NCBI RefSeq assembly: GCF_051401765.1
Contig: NW_027480481.1
Span: 310,001-374,000, forward strand
Direction: 5' to 3'
Length of the DNA: 64,000 nt
Origin: Calliopsis andreniformis
Lineage: Eukaryota > Arthropoda > Insecta > Hymenoptera > Andrenidae
Below are positions 13,644 to 26,950 of the stretch, piece by piece (within the stretch, counting starts at the first letter, position 1; the number at the start of each line of letters is the position of its first letter). The notes beneath the pieces were generated by a model, which was not told the origin of the DNA, searched no databases, and saw nothing but the letters and a program-made list of their open reading frames with translations. Position numbers and translations under genes: made by a program.

Positions 13644-16600
13644 TCAATACTCAATCTACAATATTCAATCCTCAGTCCTTAATCCTCAATCCACAATCCT
13701 CAACCTTCAATACTCAATACTCAATCTTCAATCCTCAATCCTCAATCCTCAATCCTCAATCCTCAATCCTCAATCCTCAATATTCAGTCCTCTATACTCA
13801 ATGTTCAATCATCAATCCTCAATCCTCAATTCTCAGTCGTCAATCCTCAGTCATCAATCCTCGTTCCTCAAACCTCAATCCTCAACCCTCAGTCTCCATC
13901 CTCAATCCTCAAACCTCAATCCTCAATCCTCATTCTTCAATCCTAAATACCCAATCCTCAATCTTCAATCCTCAATCCTCAATCCTCAATTCTCAATCCT
14001 CAATCCTTAATCCCCAGACCTCAAACATCAATATTCAACCCTGAGTCCTCGTCCACAATCCACAACCCTCAATCCTCAGTCCTCAATATTCAATCATCAA
14101 TATTCGATCTTCAATCCTCTATCCTCAAACCTCAATCCTCAATATTCAATCATCAATACTCAATCTTCAATCGTCAATCCTCAATCCTCAATTCTCAATC
14201 CTCAATCCTCAATCCTCAATCCTCAGGCATCAATACTCAATCTTCAATGCTCAATCCTCAATCCTCAATCATCAATCCTCATTCCTCAATCCTCAATACC
14301 CAATCATCAATCCTCAATCCTCAATCCTCAATCCTCAATATTCAATCATCAATACTCAATCTTCAATCCCCAATCATCAATCCTCAATACTCAATCTTCA
14401 ATCCTGAGTCCACAATCCTCAATCCTCAATCCTCAATCCACAGGCATCAATACTCAATCTACAATATTCAATCCTCAATCCTTAATCCTCACTCCACAAT
14501 CCTCAACCTTCAATACTCAATACTCAATCTTCAATCCTCAATCCTCAATCCTAAATCCTCAATCCTCAATCCTCAATATTCAATCCTCAATACTCAATCT
14601 TCAATAATCAATCCTCAATCCTCAATTCTCAGTCGTCAATCCTCAGTCACCAATCCTCAAACTTCAATACTCAATCGTCAATCCTTAGTCCTCAATCCTC
14701 AATCCTCATTCCTCGTTCCTCAAACCTCAATCCTCAACCCTCAGTCTTCATCCTCAATCCTCAAACCTCAATCCTCCATCCTCAATATTCAATCATCAAT
14801 ACTCAATCTTCAATCCTCAATCCTCAAACCTCAATCCTCAATCCTCATTCTTCAATCCTAAATACCCAATCCTCAATCTTCAATCCTCAATCCTCAATAC
14901 TCAATTCTCAATCCTCAATCCTTAATCCTCAGACCTCAAACATCAATATTCAACCCTCAGTCCTCGTCCTCAATCCACAACCCTCAATCCTCAGTCCTCA
15001 ATCTTCAACCCTGAATATTCAATACTCAATACTCAATCCTCAATCTTCATCCTCAATCCTCAATCCTCAATTCTCAATCCTCAATCCTCAATTCTCAATC
15101 CTCAATCCTCAATCCTCAATCCTCAATCCACAATCCTCAACCTTCTATACTCAATAATCAATCTCCAATCCTAGATCCTCAATCCTCAATCCTCAATCCT
15201 CAATCTTCAACCCTGAATCCTCAATCCTCAATACTCAATCCTCAATGTTCAATCCTCAATACTCAATCTTCAATCCTCAATCCTCAATCCTGAATCCTCA
15301 ATCCTCAATCTTCAACCCTCAACACTCAATCTTCGATCCTCAATCCTCAATCCTCAATCCTCAATCCTCAATCTTCAATCCTCAACACTAATCTTCAATC
15401 CTCAATCCTCAATCCTCAATCCTCATTCTTCAATCCTCAATACCCAATCCTCAATCTTCAATCCTCAATCCTCAATCCTCAATCCTAATTCCTCAACCCT
15501 CATTCTTCAATCCTCAATACTCAATCCTCAATCCTCAATCCTCAATCTTCAATCCTCAATACTCAATCTGCAATCCTCAATCCTCAAACCTCAATCCTCA
15601 ATCCTCATTCCACAATCCTCAATACCCAATCCTCAATCCTCAATCCTCAATCCTCAATCCTCAATATTCAATCATCAATACTCAATCTTCAATCCTCAAT
15701 CTTCAATCCTCAATACTCAATATTCAATCCTCAATCCTCAATCCTCAATCCTCAATCCTCACTCCTCAGTCATCAATACTCAATCTACAATATTCAATCC
15801 TCAATCCTTAATCCTCAATCCACAATCCTCAACCTTCAATACTCAATACTCAATCTTCAATCCTCAATTCTCAATCCTCAATCCTCAATCCTCAATCCTC
15901 AATATTCAATCCTCACTACTCAATCTTCAATCATCATCCTCAATCCTCAATTCTCAGTCGTCAATCCTCAGTCATCAATCCTCAACATTCAATACTCAAT
16001 CGTCAATCCTTAGTCCTCAATCCTCAATCCTCAATCCTCGTTCCTCAAACCTCAATCCTCAACCCTCAGTCTTCATCCTCAATCCTCAAACCTCAATCCT
16101 CAATCCTCAGTATTCAGTCATCAATACTCAATCTTCAATCCTCAATCCTCAAACCTCAGTCCTCAATCCTCATTCTTCAATCCTAAATACCCAATCCTCA
16201 ATCTTCAATCCTCAATCCTCAATCCTCAATTCTCAATCCTCAATCCTTAAGCCTCAGACCTCAGACATCAATATTCAACCCTCAGACCTCGTCCTCAATC
16301 TACAACCCTCAATCCTCAGTCCTCAATATTCAATCATCAATATTCAATCTTCAATCCTCAATCCTCAATCCTCAATCCTCAATTCTGAATCCTCAATCTT
16401 CAATCCTCAATCCTCAATCCTCAATACTCAATCCTCAATCCTCAATCTTCAATCCTGAATACCCACTCCTCAATCTTCAATCCTGAATCCTCAATCCTCA
16501 ATCCTAATTCCTCAATCCTCATTCTTCAATCATCAATACCCAATCCTCAATTTCAATCCTCAATCCTCAATCCTCAACTGTCAATCCTCAATCCTCAGTC

Positions 16601-19300
16601 CTCAGTCCTCAAACCGCAATCCTCAACCCTCAGCCCTCATCCTCCATCCTCAATCCTCAATCCTCAACCCTCAATCTTCAATCCTCAATTCTCAGTCTTC
16701 AATCCTCGATCCTGAATCATCAATACTCAATCCTCAATCCTCAGGCATCAATACTCAATCTTCAATACTCAATCCTCAATCTTCAATCCTCAATCCTCAA
16801 TACTCAATTCTCAATCCTCAATCCTTAATCCTCAGACCTCAAACATCAATATTCAACCCTCAGTCCTCGTCCTCAATCCACAACCCTCAATCCTCAGTCC
16901 TCAATATTCAATCATCAATATTCAATCTTCAATCCTCAATCCTCAATCCTCAATCCTCAATCCTCAATCCTCAATCTTCAACCCTGAATACTCAATCCTC
17001 AATACTCAATCCTCAATCTTCAATCCTCAATACTCAATCTTCAATCCTCTATCCTCAAACCTCAATCCTCAATATTCAATCATAAATACTCACTCTTCAA
17101 TCCTCAATCCTCAATCCTCAATTCTCAATCCTCAATCCTCAATCCTCAATCCTCAATCCTCATTCTTCAATCCTCAATACCCAATCCTCAATCTTCAATC
17201 CTCAATCGTCAATTCTCAATCCTTACTCCTCAATCCTCATTCTTCAATCCTCAATACCCAATCCCCAATTTCAATCCTCAATCTTCAATCCTCATTTCTC
17301 AATCCTCAATCCTCAACCCTCAGCACTCATCCTCCATCCTCAGTACTCAATCCTCTATCCTCAATCTTCAATCCTCAATACTCAATCTTCAATCCTCATC
17401 CCTCAATCCTCAATCCTCAATCCTCAATCTTCAATCCTCAATACTCAATCTGCAATCCTCAATCCTCAAACCTCAATACTCAATCCTCATTCCTCAATCC
17501 TCAATACCCAATCCTCAATCCTCAATCCTCAATCCTCAATCCACAGGCATCAATACTCAATCTACAATATTCAATCCTCAATCCTTAATCCTCAATCCAC
17601 AATCCTCAACCTTCAATACTCAATACTCAATCTTCAATCCTCAATCCTCAATCCTCAATCCTCAATCCTCAATCCTCAATATTCAATCCTCAATACTCAA
17701 TCTTCAATCATCAATCCTCAATCCTCAATTCTCAGTCGTCAATCCTCAGTCACCAATCCTCAATCTTCAATACTCAATCGTCAATCCTTAGCCCTCAATC
17801 CTCAATCCTCATTCCTCGTTCCTCAAACCTCAATACTCAACCTTCAATCCTCAATACTCAATCTTCAATCCTCAATCCTCAATCCTCAATCTTCAATCCT
17901 CAATACTCAATCTGCAATCCTCAATCCTCAAACCTCAATCCTCAACCCTCATTCTTCAATCCTCAATGCCCAATCCTCAATCTTCAATCCTCAATCCTCA
18001 ATCCTCAATTCTCAACCCTCAAATCCTTAATCCTCAGACCTCAAACATCAATATTCAACCCTCAGTCCTCGTCCTCAATCCACAACCCTCAATCCTCAGT
18101 CCTCATTATTCAATCATCAATATTCAATCTTCAATCCTCAATCCTCAATCCTCAATCCTCAATTCTGAATCCTCAATCTTCAATCCTCAATACTCTATCC
18201 TCAATACTCAATCCTCAATCTTCAATCCTGAATACCCACTCCTCAATCTTCAATCCTCAATCCTCAATCCTCAATATTCAATCCTCAATACTCAATCTTC
18301 AATCATCAATCCTCAATCCTCAATCCACAGTCGTCAATCCTCAGTCACCAATCCTCAATCTTCAATACTCATTCTTCAATCCTAAATACCCAATCCTCAA
18401 TCTTCAATCCTCAATCCTCAATACTCAATTCTCAATCCTCAATCCTTAATCCTCGGACCTCAAACATCAATATTCAACCCTCAGTCCTCGTCTTCAATCC
18501 ACAACCCTCAATCCTCAGCCCTAATATTCAATCATCGATATTCAATCTTCAATCCTCAATCCTCAATCCTCAATCCTCAATCCTCAATCTTCAACCCTGG
18601 ATACTCAATCCTCAATACTCGATCCTCAATCTTCAATCCTCAATACTCAATCTTCAATCCTCTATCCTCAAACCTCAATCCTCAATATTCAATCATCAAT
18701 ACTCAATCTTCAATCCTCAATCCTCAATCCTCAATTCTCAATCCTCAATCCTCAATCCTCAATCCTCAGGCATCAATACTCAATCTTCAATGCTCAATCC
18801 TCAATCCTTAATCATCAATCCTCATTTCTCAATCCTCAATACCCAATCATCAATCCTCAATCCTCAATCCTCAATCCTCAATATTCAATCATCAATACTC
18901 AATCTTCAATCCCCAATCATCAATCCTCAATCCTCAATTCTGAATCCTCAATCTTCAATCCTCAATCCTCAATCCTCAATACTCAATCCTCAATCTTCAA
19001 TCCTGAATACCCACTCCTCAATCTTCAATCCTCAATCCTCAATCCTCAATCCTAATCCCTCAATCCTCATTCTTCAATCATCAATACCCAATCCGCAATT
19101 TCAATCCTCAATCCTCAATCCTCAATTCTCAATCCTCAATCCCCAGTCCTCAGTCCTCAAACCGCAATCCTCAACCCTCAGCCCTCATCCTCCATCCTCA
19201 ATCCTCAATCCTCAATCCTCAATCTACAATCCTCAATCCTAATTCCTCAATCCTCATTCTTCACTCATCAATACCCAATCCTCAATTACAATCCTCAATC
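13644..19300 (+). repeat. Mosaic satellite region with short-range duplications
   Basis: Heptamer array without genes and without a single dominant block. Local matches include about 14040-14380 with about 18585-18920 (offset 4543 bp, anchored by TCAATGC-started series at 14247 and 18790), and about 16790-17070 with 18400-18680. The series CAGTCCTCGTCC followed by ACAACCC recurs every one to two kilobases here and onward. An 8-bp unit (TCAAATCC) sits near 18020. The region reads as older duplications that have been broken up and have diverged. Confidence 0.75.
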
Positions 19301-21835
19301 CTCAATCCTCAATTCTCAATCCTCAATACTCAGTCCTCAGTCCTCAAACCGCAATCCTCAACCCTCAGCCCTCATCCTCCATCCTCAATCCTCAATCCTC
19401 AATCCTCAATCTTCAATCCTCAATTCTCAATCTTCAATCCTCATTCCTCAATCCTCAATCCTCAATGCTCAATCTTCAATCCCCAATACTCAATCTGCAA
19501 TCCTCAATCCTCAAACCTCAATCCTCAATCCTCATTCCTCAATCCTCAATACCCAATCCTCAATCTTCAATCCTCAATCCTCAATCCTCAATTCTCAATC
19601 CTCAATCCTTAATCCTCAGACCTCAAACATCAATATTCAACCCTCAGTCCACGTCCTTAATCCACAACCCTCAATCCTCAGTCCTCAATATTCAATCATC
19701 AATATTCAATCTCCAATCCTCAATCCGCAATCCTCAATCCACAATCCTCAATCCTCAATCTTTCAATCCTCAAACCTCAATCCTCAATACCCAATCCTCA
19801 ATCTTCAATCCTTAATACTTAATCCTCAATCCTCAATACTCTATCCTCAATCCTCAATCCTCAATCCTCAATTCCTCAATCCTCAATCCTCATTCTTCAA
19901 TCCTCAATACCCAATCCTCAATCTTCAATCCTCAATCCTCAGTCCTCAATCCTCAATCCTCAATCCTCATTCTTCAATCCTCAATACCCAGTCCTCAATC
20001 TTCATCCCTCAATCCTCAATCCTCAATTCTCAATCGTCAATCCTCAGTCCTCTGTCCTAAAACCTCAATTCTCAATCCTCAGCCCTCATCCTCAATCCTC
20101 AATCGTCAACCCTCAATCCTCAGCCCTCAGTCCTCAAACCTCAATCCTCATTCCTCAATCCCCATTCCTCAATCCTCAATCCTCAATCATCAATCCTCAA
20201 TCTCCAATACTCATTCCTCAATCCTCAATCCCCAATCCTCAATCCTCAATCATCAATCCTCAATCTTCAATACTCAATCCTCAATCCTCAACCCTCAATC
20301 CTCAATCCTCAGACCTCAAGTATCAATACTCAACCCTCAGTCCTCGTCCTCAATACACAACCCTCAATCATCAATCCTCAATCTTCATTCATCAATATTC
20401 AACCTTCAATCCTCAATCCTCAATCCTCAATCCTCAATCCTCAATGTTCAATCCGCAATACCCAATCCTCAATCTTCAATCCTCAATCCTCAATCCTCAA
20501 TCCTCAATTCTCAATACTCAGTCCTCAATTATCAGTCCTCAAACCTCAATCCTGAATCCACAATCCTGAATCCCCAAACTTCAGACCTCAGTCCTCAACA
20601 ATCAGTCGTCAATTCTCAGTCCTCAATAGAATATCATCAATTCACACATTTCAATACTCAATACTCAATCTGCAATCTTCAAATCTCTATCCACAAACAT
20701 CAATTCTCATCACTCAACCCTCAACACTCAGTCCCCAATCCTCAATCTTCGATACTCAATCCTCAATCCTCAATTCTCAATCCTCAATCCTCAGTCCTCA
20801 GTCCTCAGACCTCAAACCTCAATCCTCAACTCTCAGCCCTCATCCTCAATCCTGAATCCTCAATCTTCCATCCTCAATCCTCATTCCTCAAGCCTCAATC
20901 CTCAATCCTCAATACTCAATCCTCAGTCCTCAAACGTCAATCCTCAACACTCAATTCTCAATCCTCAATCTTCAATCCTCAATCCTCAATCCACAATCAC
21001 CAATCCTCAATCCTCAGGCATCAATACTCAATCTTCAATACTCAATCCTCGATCGTCAATCCTCAATCCTCAATCGTCAACCCTCAATCCTCATTCCTCA
21101 AACCTCAATCCTCAACCCTCAGTCCTCATCCTCAATTCTCAATTCTCAATCCTCAATCCTCAATCCTCAATCTTCAATCCTCAATAATCAACCTCAAATC
21201 CTAGATCCTCAATCCCCAATCTTCAATCCTTAATCCTCAACCTTCAATCCTTAATTCTCAATCGTCAATCTTCAATCCTCAATACTCAATCTTCAATCCT
21301 CAATCCTCAATCCTCAATCATCAATCCTGAATCCTCAATCGTCAATCTTCAATCCTCAGCACTCAATCTTCAATCCTCAATTCTCAATCCTCAATCCTCA
21401 ATCCTCATTCTTCAATACTCAATACCCAATCCTCAATCTTCAATCCTCAATCCTCAATCCTCAATTCTCAATCCTCAATCCTCAGTCCTCTGTCCTCAAA
21501 CCTCAATCCTCTACCCTCAGTCCTCATCCTCCATCCTCAATCCTCAATAATCAATCCTCAATCTTATATCCTCAATATTCAATCTTCAATCCTCAATCCT
21601 CAATTCTCAATCCTCAATCCTCAATCCTCAATCCTCAGTACTCAATCCTCAATCCTCAACCTTCAATCCTCAATACTCAATCTTCAATCCTCAATCCTCA
21701 ATCATCAATCCTCAATCCTCAATCTTCAATCCTCAATCCTCAATCCTCAATCCACAATCTTCAATCCTCAATACACAATCTGCAATCCTCAATCCTCAAA
21801 CCTCAATTCTCAATCATCATTCTTCAATCCTCAGT
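19301..21835 (+). repeat. Most diverged satellite segment of the window
   Basis: Still heptamer-based, but perfect runs are short, variant heptamers dominate, and 8-bp units appear (TCAATTCC near 19868, TTTCAATC near 19758). No kilobase-scale near-identical partner was found by eye. It includes the 112-bp degenerate island at 20623-20734. I see nothing gene-like. The likely reading is a part of the array that has escaped recent homogenisation. Confidence 0.72.
20623..20734 (+). repeat. Degenerate 16-heptamer island, copy 1
   Basis: A 112-bp stretch, exactly 16 times 7, in which I can count no consensus TCAATCC unit, yet every variant keeps the 7-bp register. It contains TCAATAG-AATATCA, ACACATT, TCAAATC, ACAAACA, TCATCAC and TCAACAC. 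Two further copies lie at 25002 and 35149. By hand alignment this copy differs from them at 12 of 112 positions. Its distinctness could reflect age or a preserved sequence; function is unknown. Confidence 0.85.
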
Positions 21836-24800
21836 GCCCAATCCTCAATCTTCAATCCTCAATCCTCAATCCTCAATTCTCAACCCTCAATCCTTAATCC
21901 TCAGACCTCAAACATCAATATTCAACCCTCAGTCCTCGTCCTCAATCCACAACCCTCAATCCTCAGTCCTCAATATTCAATCATCAATATTCAATCTTCA
22001 ATCCTCAATACTCAATCCTCAATCCTCAATTCGGAATCCTCAATCTTCAATCCTCAATCCTCAATAATCAATACTCAATCCTCAATCTTCAATCCTGAAT
22101 ACCCACTCCTCAATCTTTAATCCTCAATCCTCAATACTCTATCCTAATTCCTCAATCCTCATTCTTCAATCATCAATACCCAATCCTCAATTTCAATCCG
22201 CAATCCTCAATCCTCAATTCTCAATCCTCAATCCTCAGTCATCAGTCCTCAAACCGCAATCATCAACCCTCAGCCCTCATCCTCCATCCTCAATCCTCAA
22301 TCCTCAATCCTCAATCTTCAGTCCTCAATTCTCAATCTTCAATCCTCGATGCTGAATCATCAATACTCAATCCTCAATCCTCAGGCGTCAATACTCAATC
22401 TTCAATACTCAATCCTCAATCCTCAATCCTCAATCCTCAATCCTCAATCCTCAATCCACAATCCTCAATCCTCAATCCTCAATCCTCAGGCATCAATACT
22501 CAATCTTCAATACTCAATCCTCAATCCTCAATCCTCAATCCTCAATCCTCAACCATCAATCCTCATTCCTCAAACCTCAATCCTCATCCCTCAGTCCTCA
22601 TCCTCAATTCTCAATTCTCAATCCTCAATCCTCAATCCTCAATCCTCAATCCTCAATCCTCAATCCTCAGGCATCAATACTCAATCTTCAATACTCAATC
22701 CTCAATCCTCAATCCTCAGTCCTCAATCCTCAATACTCAATCCTCAATAATCAATCTCCGATCCTAGATCCTCAATCCCCAATCTTCAGTCGTTAATCCT
22801 CAATATTCAATCCTCAATCCCCAGTCATCAATCTTCAATTCTCAATGCTCAATCCTCAATCCTCAATCCTCAGTCCTCAATCCCCAATCCTCAATCCTCA
22901 AACCTCAATCCTCAACCGTCAGTCCTCGTCCACAATCTTCAAACCTCAATCCTCAATCCTCAATATTCAATCATCAATACTCAATCTTCAATCCTCAATC
23001 CTCAAACCTCAATCCTCAAACCTCAATCCTCTACCGTCAGTCCTCGTCCTCAATCCTCAAACCTCAATCCTCAATCCTCAATATTCAATCATCAATACTC
23101 AAAATTCAATCCTCGATCCTCAAACCTCAATCCTCAATCCTCATTCTTCAATCCTAAATACCCAATCCTCAATTTCCAATCCTCAATCCTCAATCCTCAA
23201 TTCTCAATCCTCAATCCTTAATCCTCAGAACTCAAACATCAATATTCAACCCTCAGTCCTCGTCCTCAATCCACAACCCTCAATCCTCAGTCCTCAATAT
23301 TCAATCATCAATATTCAATCTTCAATCCTCAATACTCAATCCTCAATCCTCAATTCTGAATCCTCAATCTTCAATCCTCAATCCTCAATCCTCAATACTC
23401 AATCCTCAATCTTCAATCCTGAATACCCACTCCTCAATCTTCAATCCTCAATCCTCAATACTCAATCCTAATTCCTCAATCCTCATTCTTCAATCATCAA
23501 TACCCAATCCTCAATTTCAATCCTCAATCCTCAATCCTCAATTCTCAATCCTCAATCCTCAGTCATCAGTCCTCAAACCGCAATCATCAACCCTCAGCCC
23601 TCATCCTCCATCCTCAGTCCTCAATCGTCAATCCTCAATCCTCAACCCTCAATCCTCATTCCTCAAACCTCAACCCTCAACCCTCAGTTCTCATTCTCAG
23701 TTCTCAATCCTCAATCCTCAATCCTCAATCCTCAATCCTCAATCTTCAATCCTCAATTCTCAATCTTCAATCCTCGATCCTGAATCATCAATACTCAATC
23801 CTCAATCCTCAATCCTCAATCTTCAATCCTCAATAATCAACGTCCAATCCTAGATCCTCAATCCCCAATCTTCAATCCTTAATACTCAATCTTCAATCCT
23901 TAATTCTCAATCGTCAATCTTCAATCCTCATTACTCAATCTTCAATCCTCAATCCTCAATCCTCAATCCTCAATCCTTAATCCTCAATCGTCAATCTTCA
24001 ATCCTCAATACTCAATCTTCAATCCTCAATCCTCAATCCTCAATCCTCAATCCTCATTCTTCAATACTCAACACCCAATCCTCAATCTTCAATCCTCAAT
24101 CCTCAATCCTCAATTCACAATCCTCAATCCTCAGTCCTCTGTCCTCAAACCTCAATCCTCTACCCTCAGCCCTCATCCTCCATCCTCAGTCCTCAATCGT
24201 CAATCCTCAATCCTCAACCCTCAATCCTCATTCCTCAAACCTCAACCCTCAACCCTCAGTTCTCATTCTCAGTTCTCAATCCTCAATCCTCGATCCTCAA
24301 TCCTCAATCTTCAATCCTCAATAATCAATCTCCAATTCTAGATCCTCAATCCCCAATCTTCAATCCTTAATCCTCAATCTTCAATCCCCAATCCCCAGTA
24401 CTCAATCTTCAATCCTCAATGCTCAATCCTCAATCCTCAATCCTCAGACCTCAGTCCTCAATCTTCAATCCTCAAACCTCAATCCTCAACCGTCAGTCCT
24501 CATTCTCCATCCTCAATCCTCAATCCTCAATCCTGAATATTCAATCATCAATACTCAATATTCAATCCTCGATCCTCAAACCTCAATCCTCAATCCTCAT
24601 TCTTCAATCCTAAATACCCAATCCTCAATTTCCAATCCTCAATCCTCAATCCTCAATTCTCAATCCTCAATCGTTAATCCTCAGAACTCAAACATCAATA
24701 TTCAACCCTCAGTCCTCGTCCTCAATCCACAACCCTCAATCCTCAGTCCTCAATATTCAACCCTCAATCCTCAATCCTCAATACTCAATCCTGAATCCTC

Positions 24801-25784
24801 AGGCATCAATACTCAATCTTCAATACTCAATCCTCAATCCTCAATCCTCAATCGTCAATCCTCAATCCTCAAGCGTCAATCCATAATCCTGAATCGTCAA
24901 CCCTCAATCCTCAGTCCTCAAACCTCAATCCCTAATCCTCAATCCTGAATCCTCAATCTTCAGCCCTCAGTCCTCTTAAATCAATTGTCAATCCTGAGTC
25001 CTCAATAGAATATCCTCAATTCACAGTTTTCAATACTCAATCCCCATTCTTCACTCTTCAAATCTCAATCCACAAATATCAATTCTCATCACTAAACCAT
25101 CAACACTCAGTCCTCAATCTTCAATCCTCAATCCTCAATCCTCAACCTTCAATCCTCAATAATGAATCTTCAATCATCAATCCTCAATCCTCAATCATCA
25201 ATCCTCAATCCTGAATATTCAATCCTCAGTCCCCAATCCTCAATCTTCAATCCTCAGTCCTCAATCCTCAATCCTCAATTCTCAATACTCAATCCTCAGT
25301 CCTCAAACCCCAACGCTCAATCCTCAATCCTCTATCATCAATCCTCAATCTTCAATACTCAATACTCAATCCTCAATCCTCAATCCTCAATCCTCATTCC
25401 TCAATCCTCATTCTTCAGTCCTCAATACCCAATCCTCAATCTTCAATCCTCAATCCTCAATCCTCAATTCTCAATCCTCAGTCCTCAATCCCCAGACCTC
25501 AAACATCAATACTCAACCCTCAGTCCTCGTCCTCAATCCACAACACTGAATCCCCAATCCTCAATCTTCAATCATCAATATTCAATCTTCATCCTCAATC
25601 CTCAATCCTCAATCCTCAATCCTCAATCCTCAATGTTCAATACGCAATACCCAATCCTCAATCTTCAATCCTCAATCCTCAATCCTCAATCCTCAATTCT
25701 CAATACTCAGTCCTCAATCCTCATCCTCAATTCTCAATTCTCAATCCTCAATACTCAATCTTCAATCTTCAATCCTCGATAGTC
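21836..25784 (+). repeat. 3.4-kb block family, copy 1 plus right flank
   Basis: This stretch is the left representative of a block found again at 28.55-31.68 kb (offset 6718, then 6732 bp) and at 32.1-35.1 kb (offset 10147 bp). Matching open frames at 22349, 22845, 24419 and 25162 recur at those offsets. Only this copy and the third continue rightward through the degenerate island, to about 25630/35777. The copies share rare units such as CCGATCCTAG and TCAAAATTC (near 23100, 29832 and 33247). No gene is seen. Confidence 0.82.
25002..25113 (+). repeat. Degenerate 16-heptamer island, copy 2
   Basis: 112 bp in perfect 7-bp register with only two consensus units. It shares TCAATAG-AATATC, TCAAATC, TCATCAC and TCAACAC with the island at 20623. 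It is preceded by TCTTAAATCAATTG (about 24975), which is absent from copy 1. It appears identical to copy 3 at 35149, with which it was duplicated as part of a longer block. Confidence 0.87.
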
Positions 25785-26950
25785 AATATCCGATCCTAGA
25801 TGCTCAATCCCCAATCTTCAATCGTTAATTCTCAATCTTCAATCCTCAATCCCCAGTCATCAATCTTCAATCCTCAATGCTCAATCCTCAATCCTCAATC
25901 CTCAGTCCACAATCCCCAATCCTCAATCCTCAAACCTCAATCCTCAACCGTCAGTCCGCATCCTCAATCCTCAAACCTCAATCCTCAATCCTCAATATTC
26001 AATCATCAATACTCAATATTCAATCCTCAATCCTCAAACCTCAATCCTCAATCCTCAATCCTCAATCCTCAATCCTCAATCCCCAGTCCTCAAACCTCAA
26101 TCCTCAACCCTCAGTCCTCATACTCAATTCTCAATTCTCAATCCTCAATCCTCAATCCTCAATCTTCAATCCTCAATAATCAATCTCCGATACTAGGTCC
26201 TCAATCCCCAACCTTCAATCGTTAATCCTCAATCTTCAATCCTCAATCCCCAGTCATCAATCTTCAATCCTCAATGCTCAATCCTCAATCCTCAATCCTC
26301 AGTCCACAATCCCCAATCCTCAATCCTCAAACCTCAATCCTCAACCGTCAGTCCTCGTCCTCAATCCTCAAACCTCAATCCTCAATCCTCAATATTCAAT
26401 CATCAATACTCAATCTTCAATCCTCAATCCTCAATCCTCAATCCTCAATCCTCAATCGTCAATCCCCAGTCCTCAAACCTCAATCCTCAACCCTCAGTCC
26501 TCATACTCAATTCTCAATTCTCAATCCTCAATCCTCAATCCTCAATCTTCAATCCTCAATAATCAATCTCCGATACTAAGTCCTCAATCCCCAACCTTCA
26601 ATCATTAATCCTCAATCTTCAATCCTCAATCCCCAGTCATCAATCTTCAATCCTCAATGCTCAATCCTCAATCATCAATCCTCAGTCCTCAATCCCCAAT
26701 CCTCAATCCTCAAACCTCAATCCTCAACCGTCAGTCCTCGTCCTCAATCCTCAAACCTCAATCCTCAATCCTCAATATTCAATTATCAATACTCAATCTT
26801 CAATCCTCAATCCTCAAACCTCAATCCTCAATCCTCATTCTTCAATCCTAAATACCCAATCCTCAATTTCCAATTCTCAATCCTCAATTCTCAATCCTCA
26901 ATCCTTAATCCTCAGACCTCAAACATCAATAGTCGACACTCAGTCCTCGT
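25785..26950 (+). repeat. Three tandem units of about 390 bp
   Basis: Three successive units begin near 25785, 26180 and 26563. Each opens with a CCGATCCTAG or CCGATACTA landmark, then CCCCAAYCTTC, a GTTAATC or ATTAATC unit and a TCAATGC series. Corresponding TCAATGC starts are at 25877, 26274 and 26657, giving spacings of 397 and 383 bp, neither a multiple of 7. The third unit runs into a different series (TAAATAC-CCAATCC). This is the shortest higher-order period seen clearly in the window. Confidence 0.78.

Noticed and set aside
24970..25113. Possible remnant of a transposable element or unique insertion at the degenerate island
   Set aside because: Every unit of the 112-bp core (25002-25113) can be laid out in 7-bp register with TCAA-type cores, and there are no terminal repeats or target-site duplications. 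It is diverged satellite, not foreign DNA.
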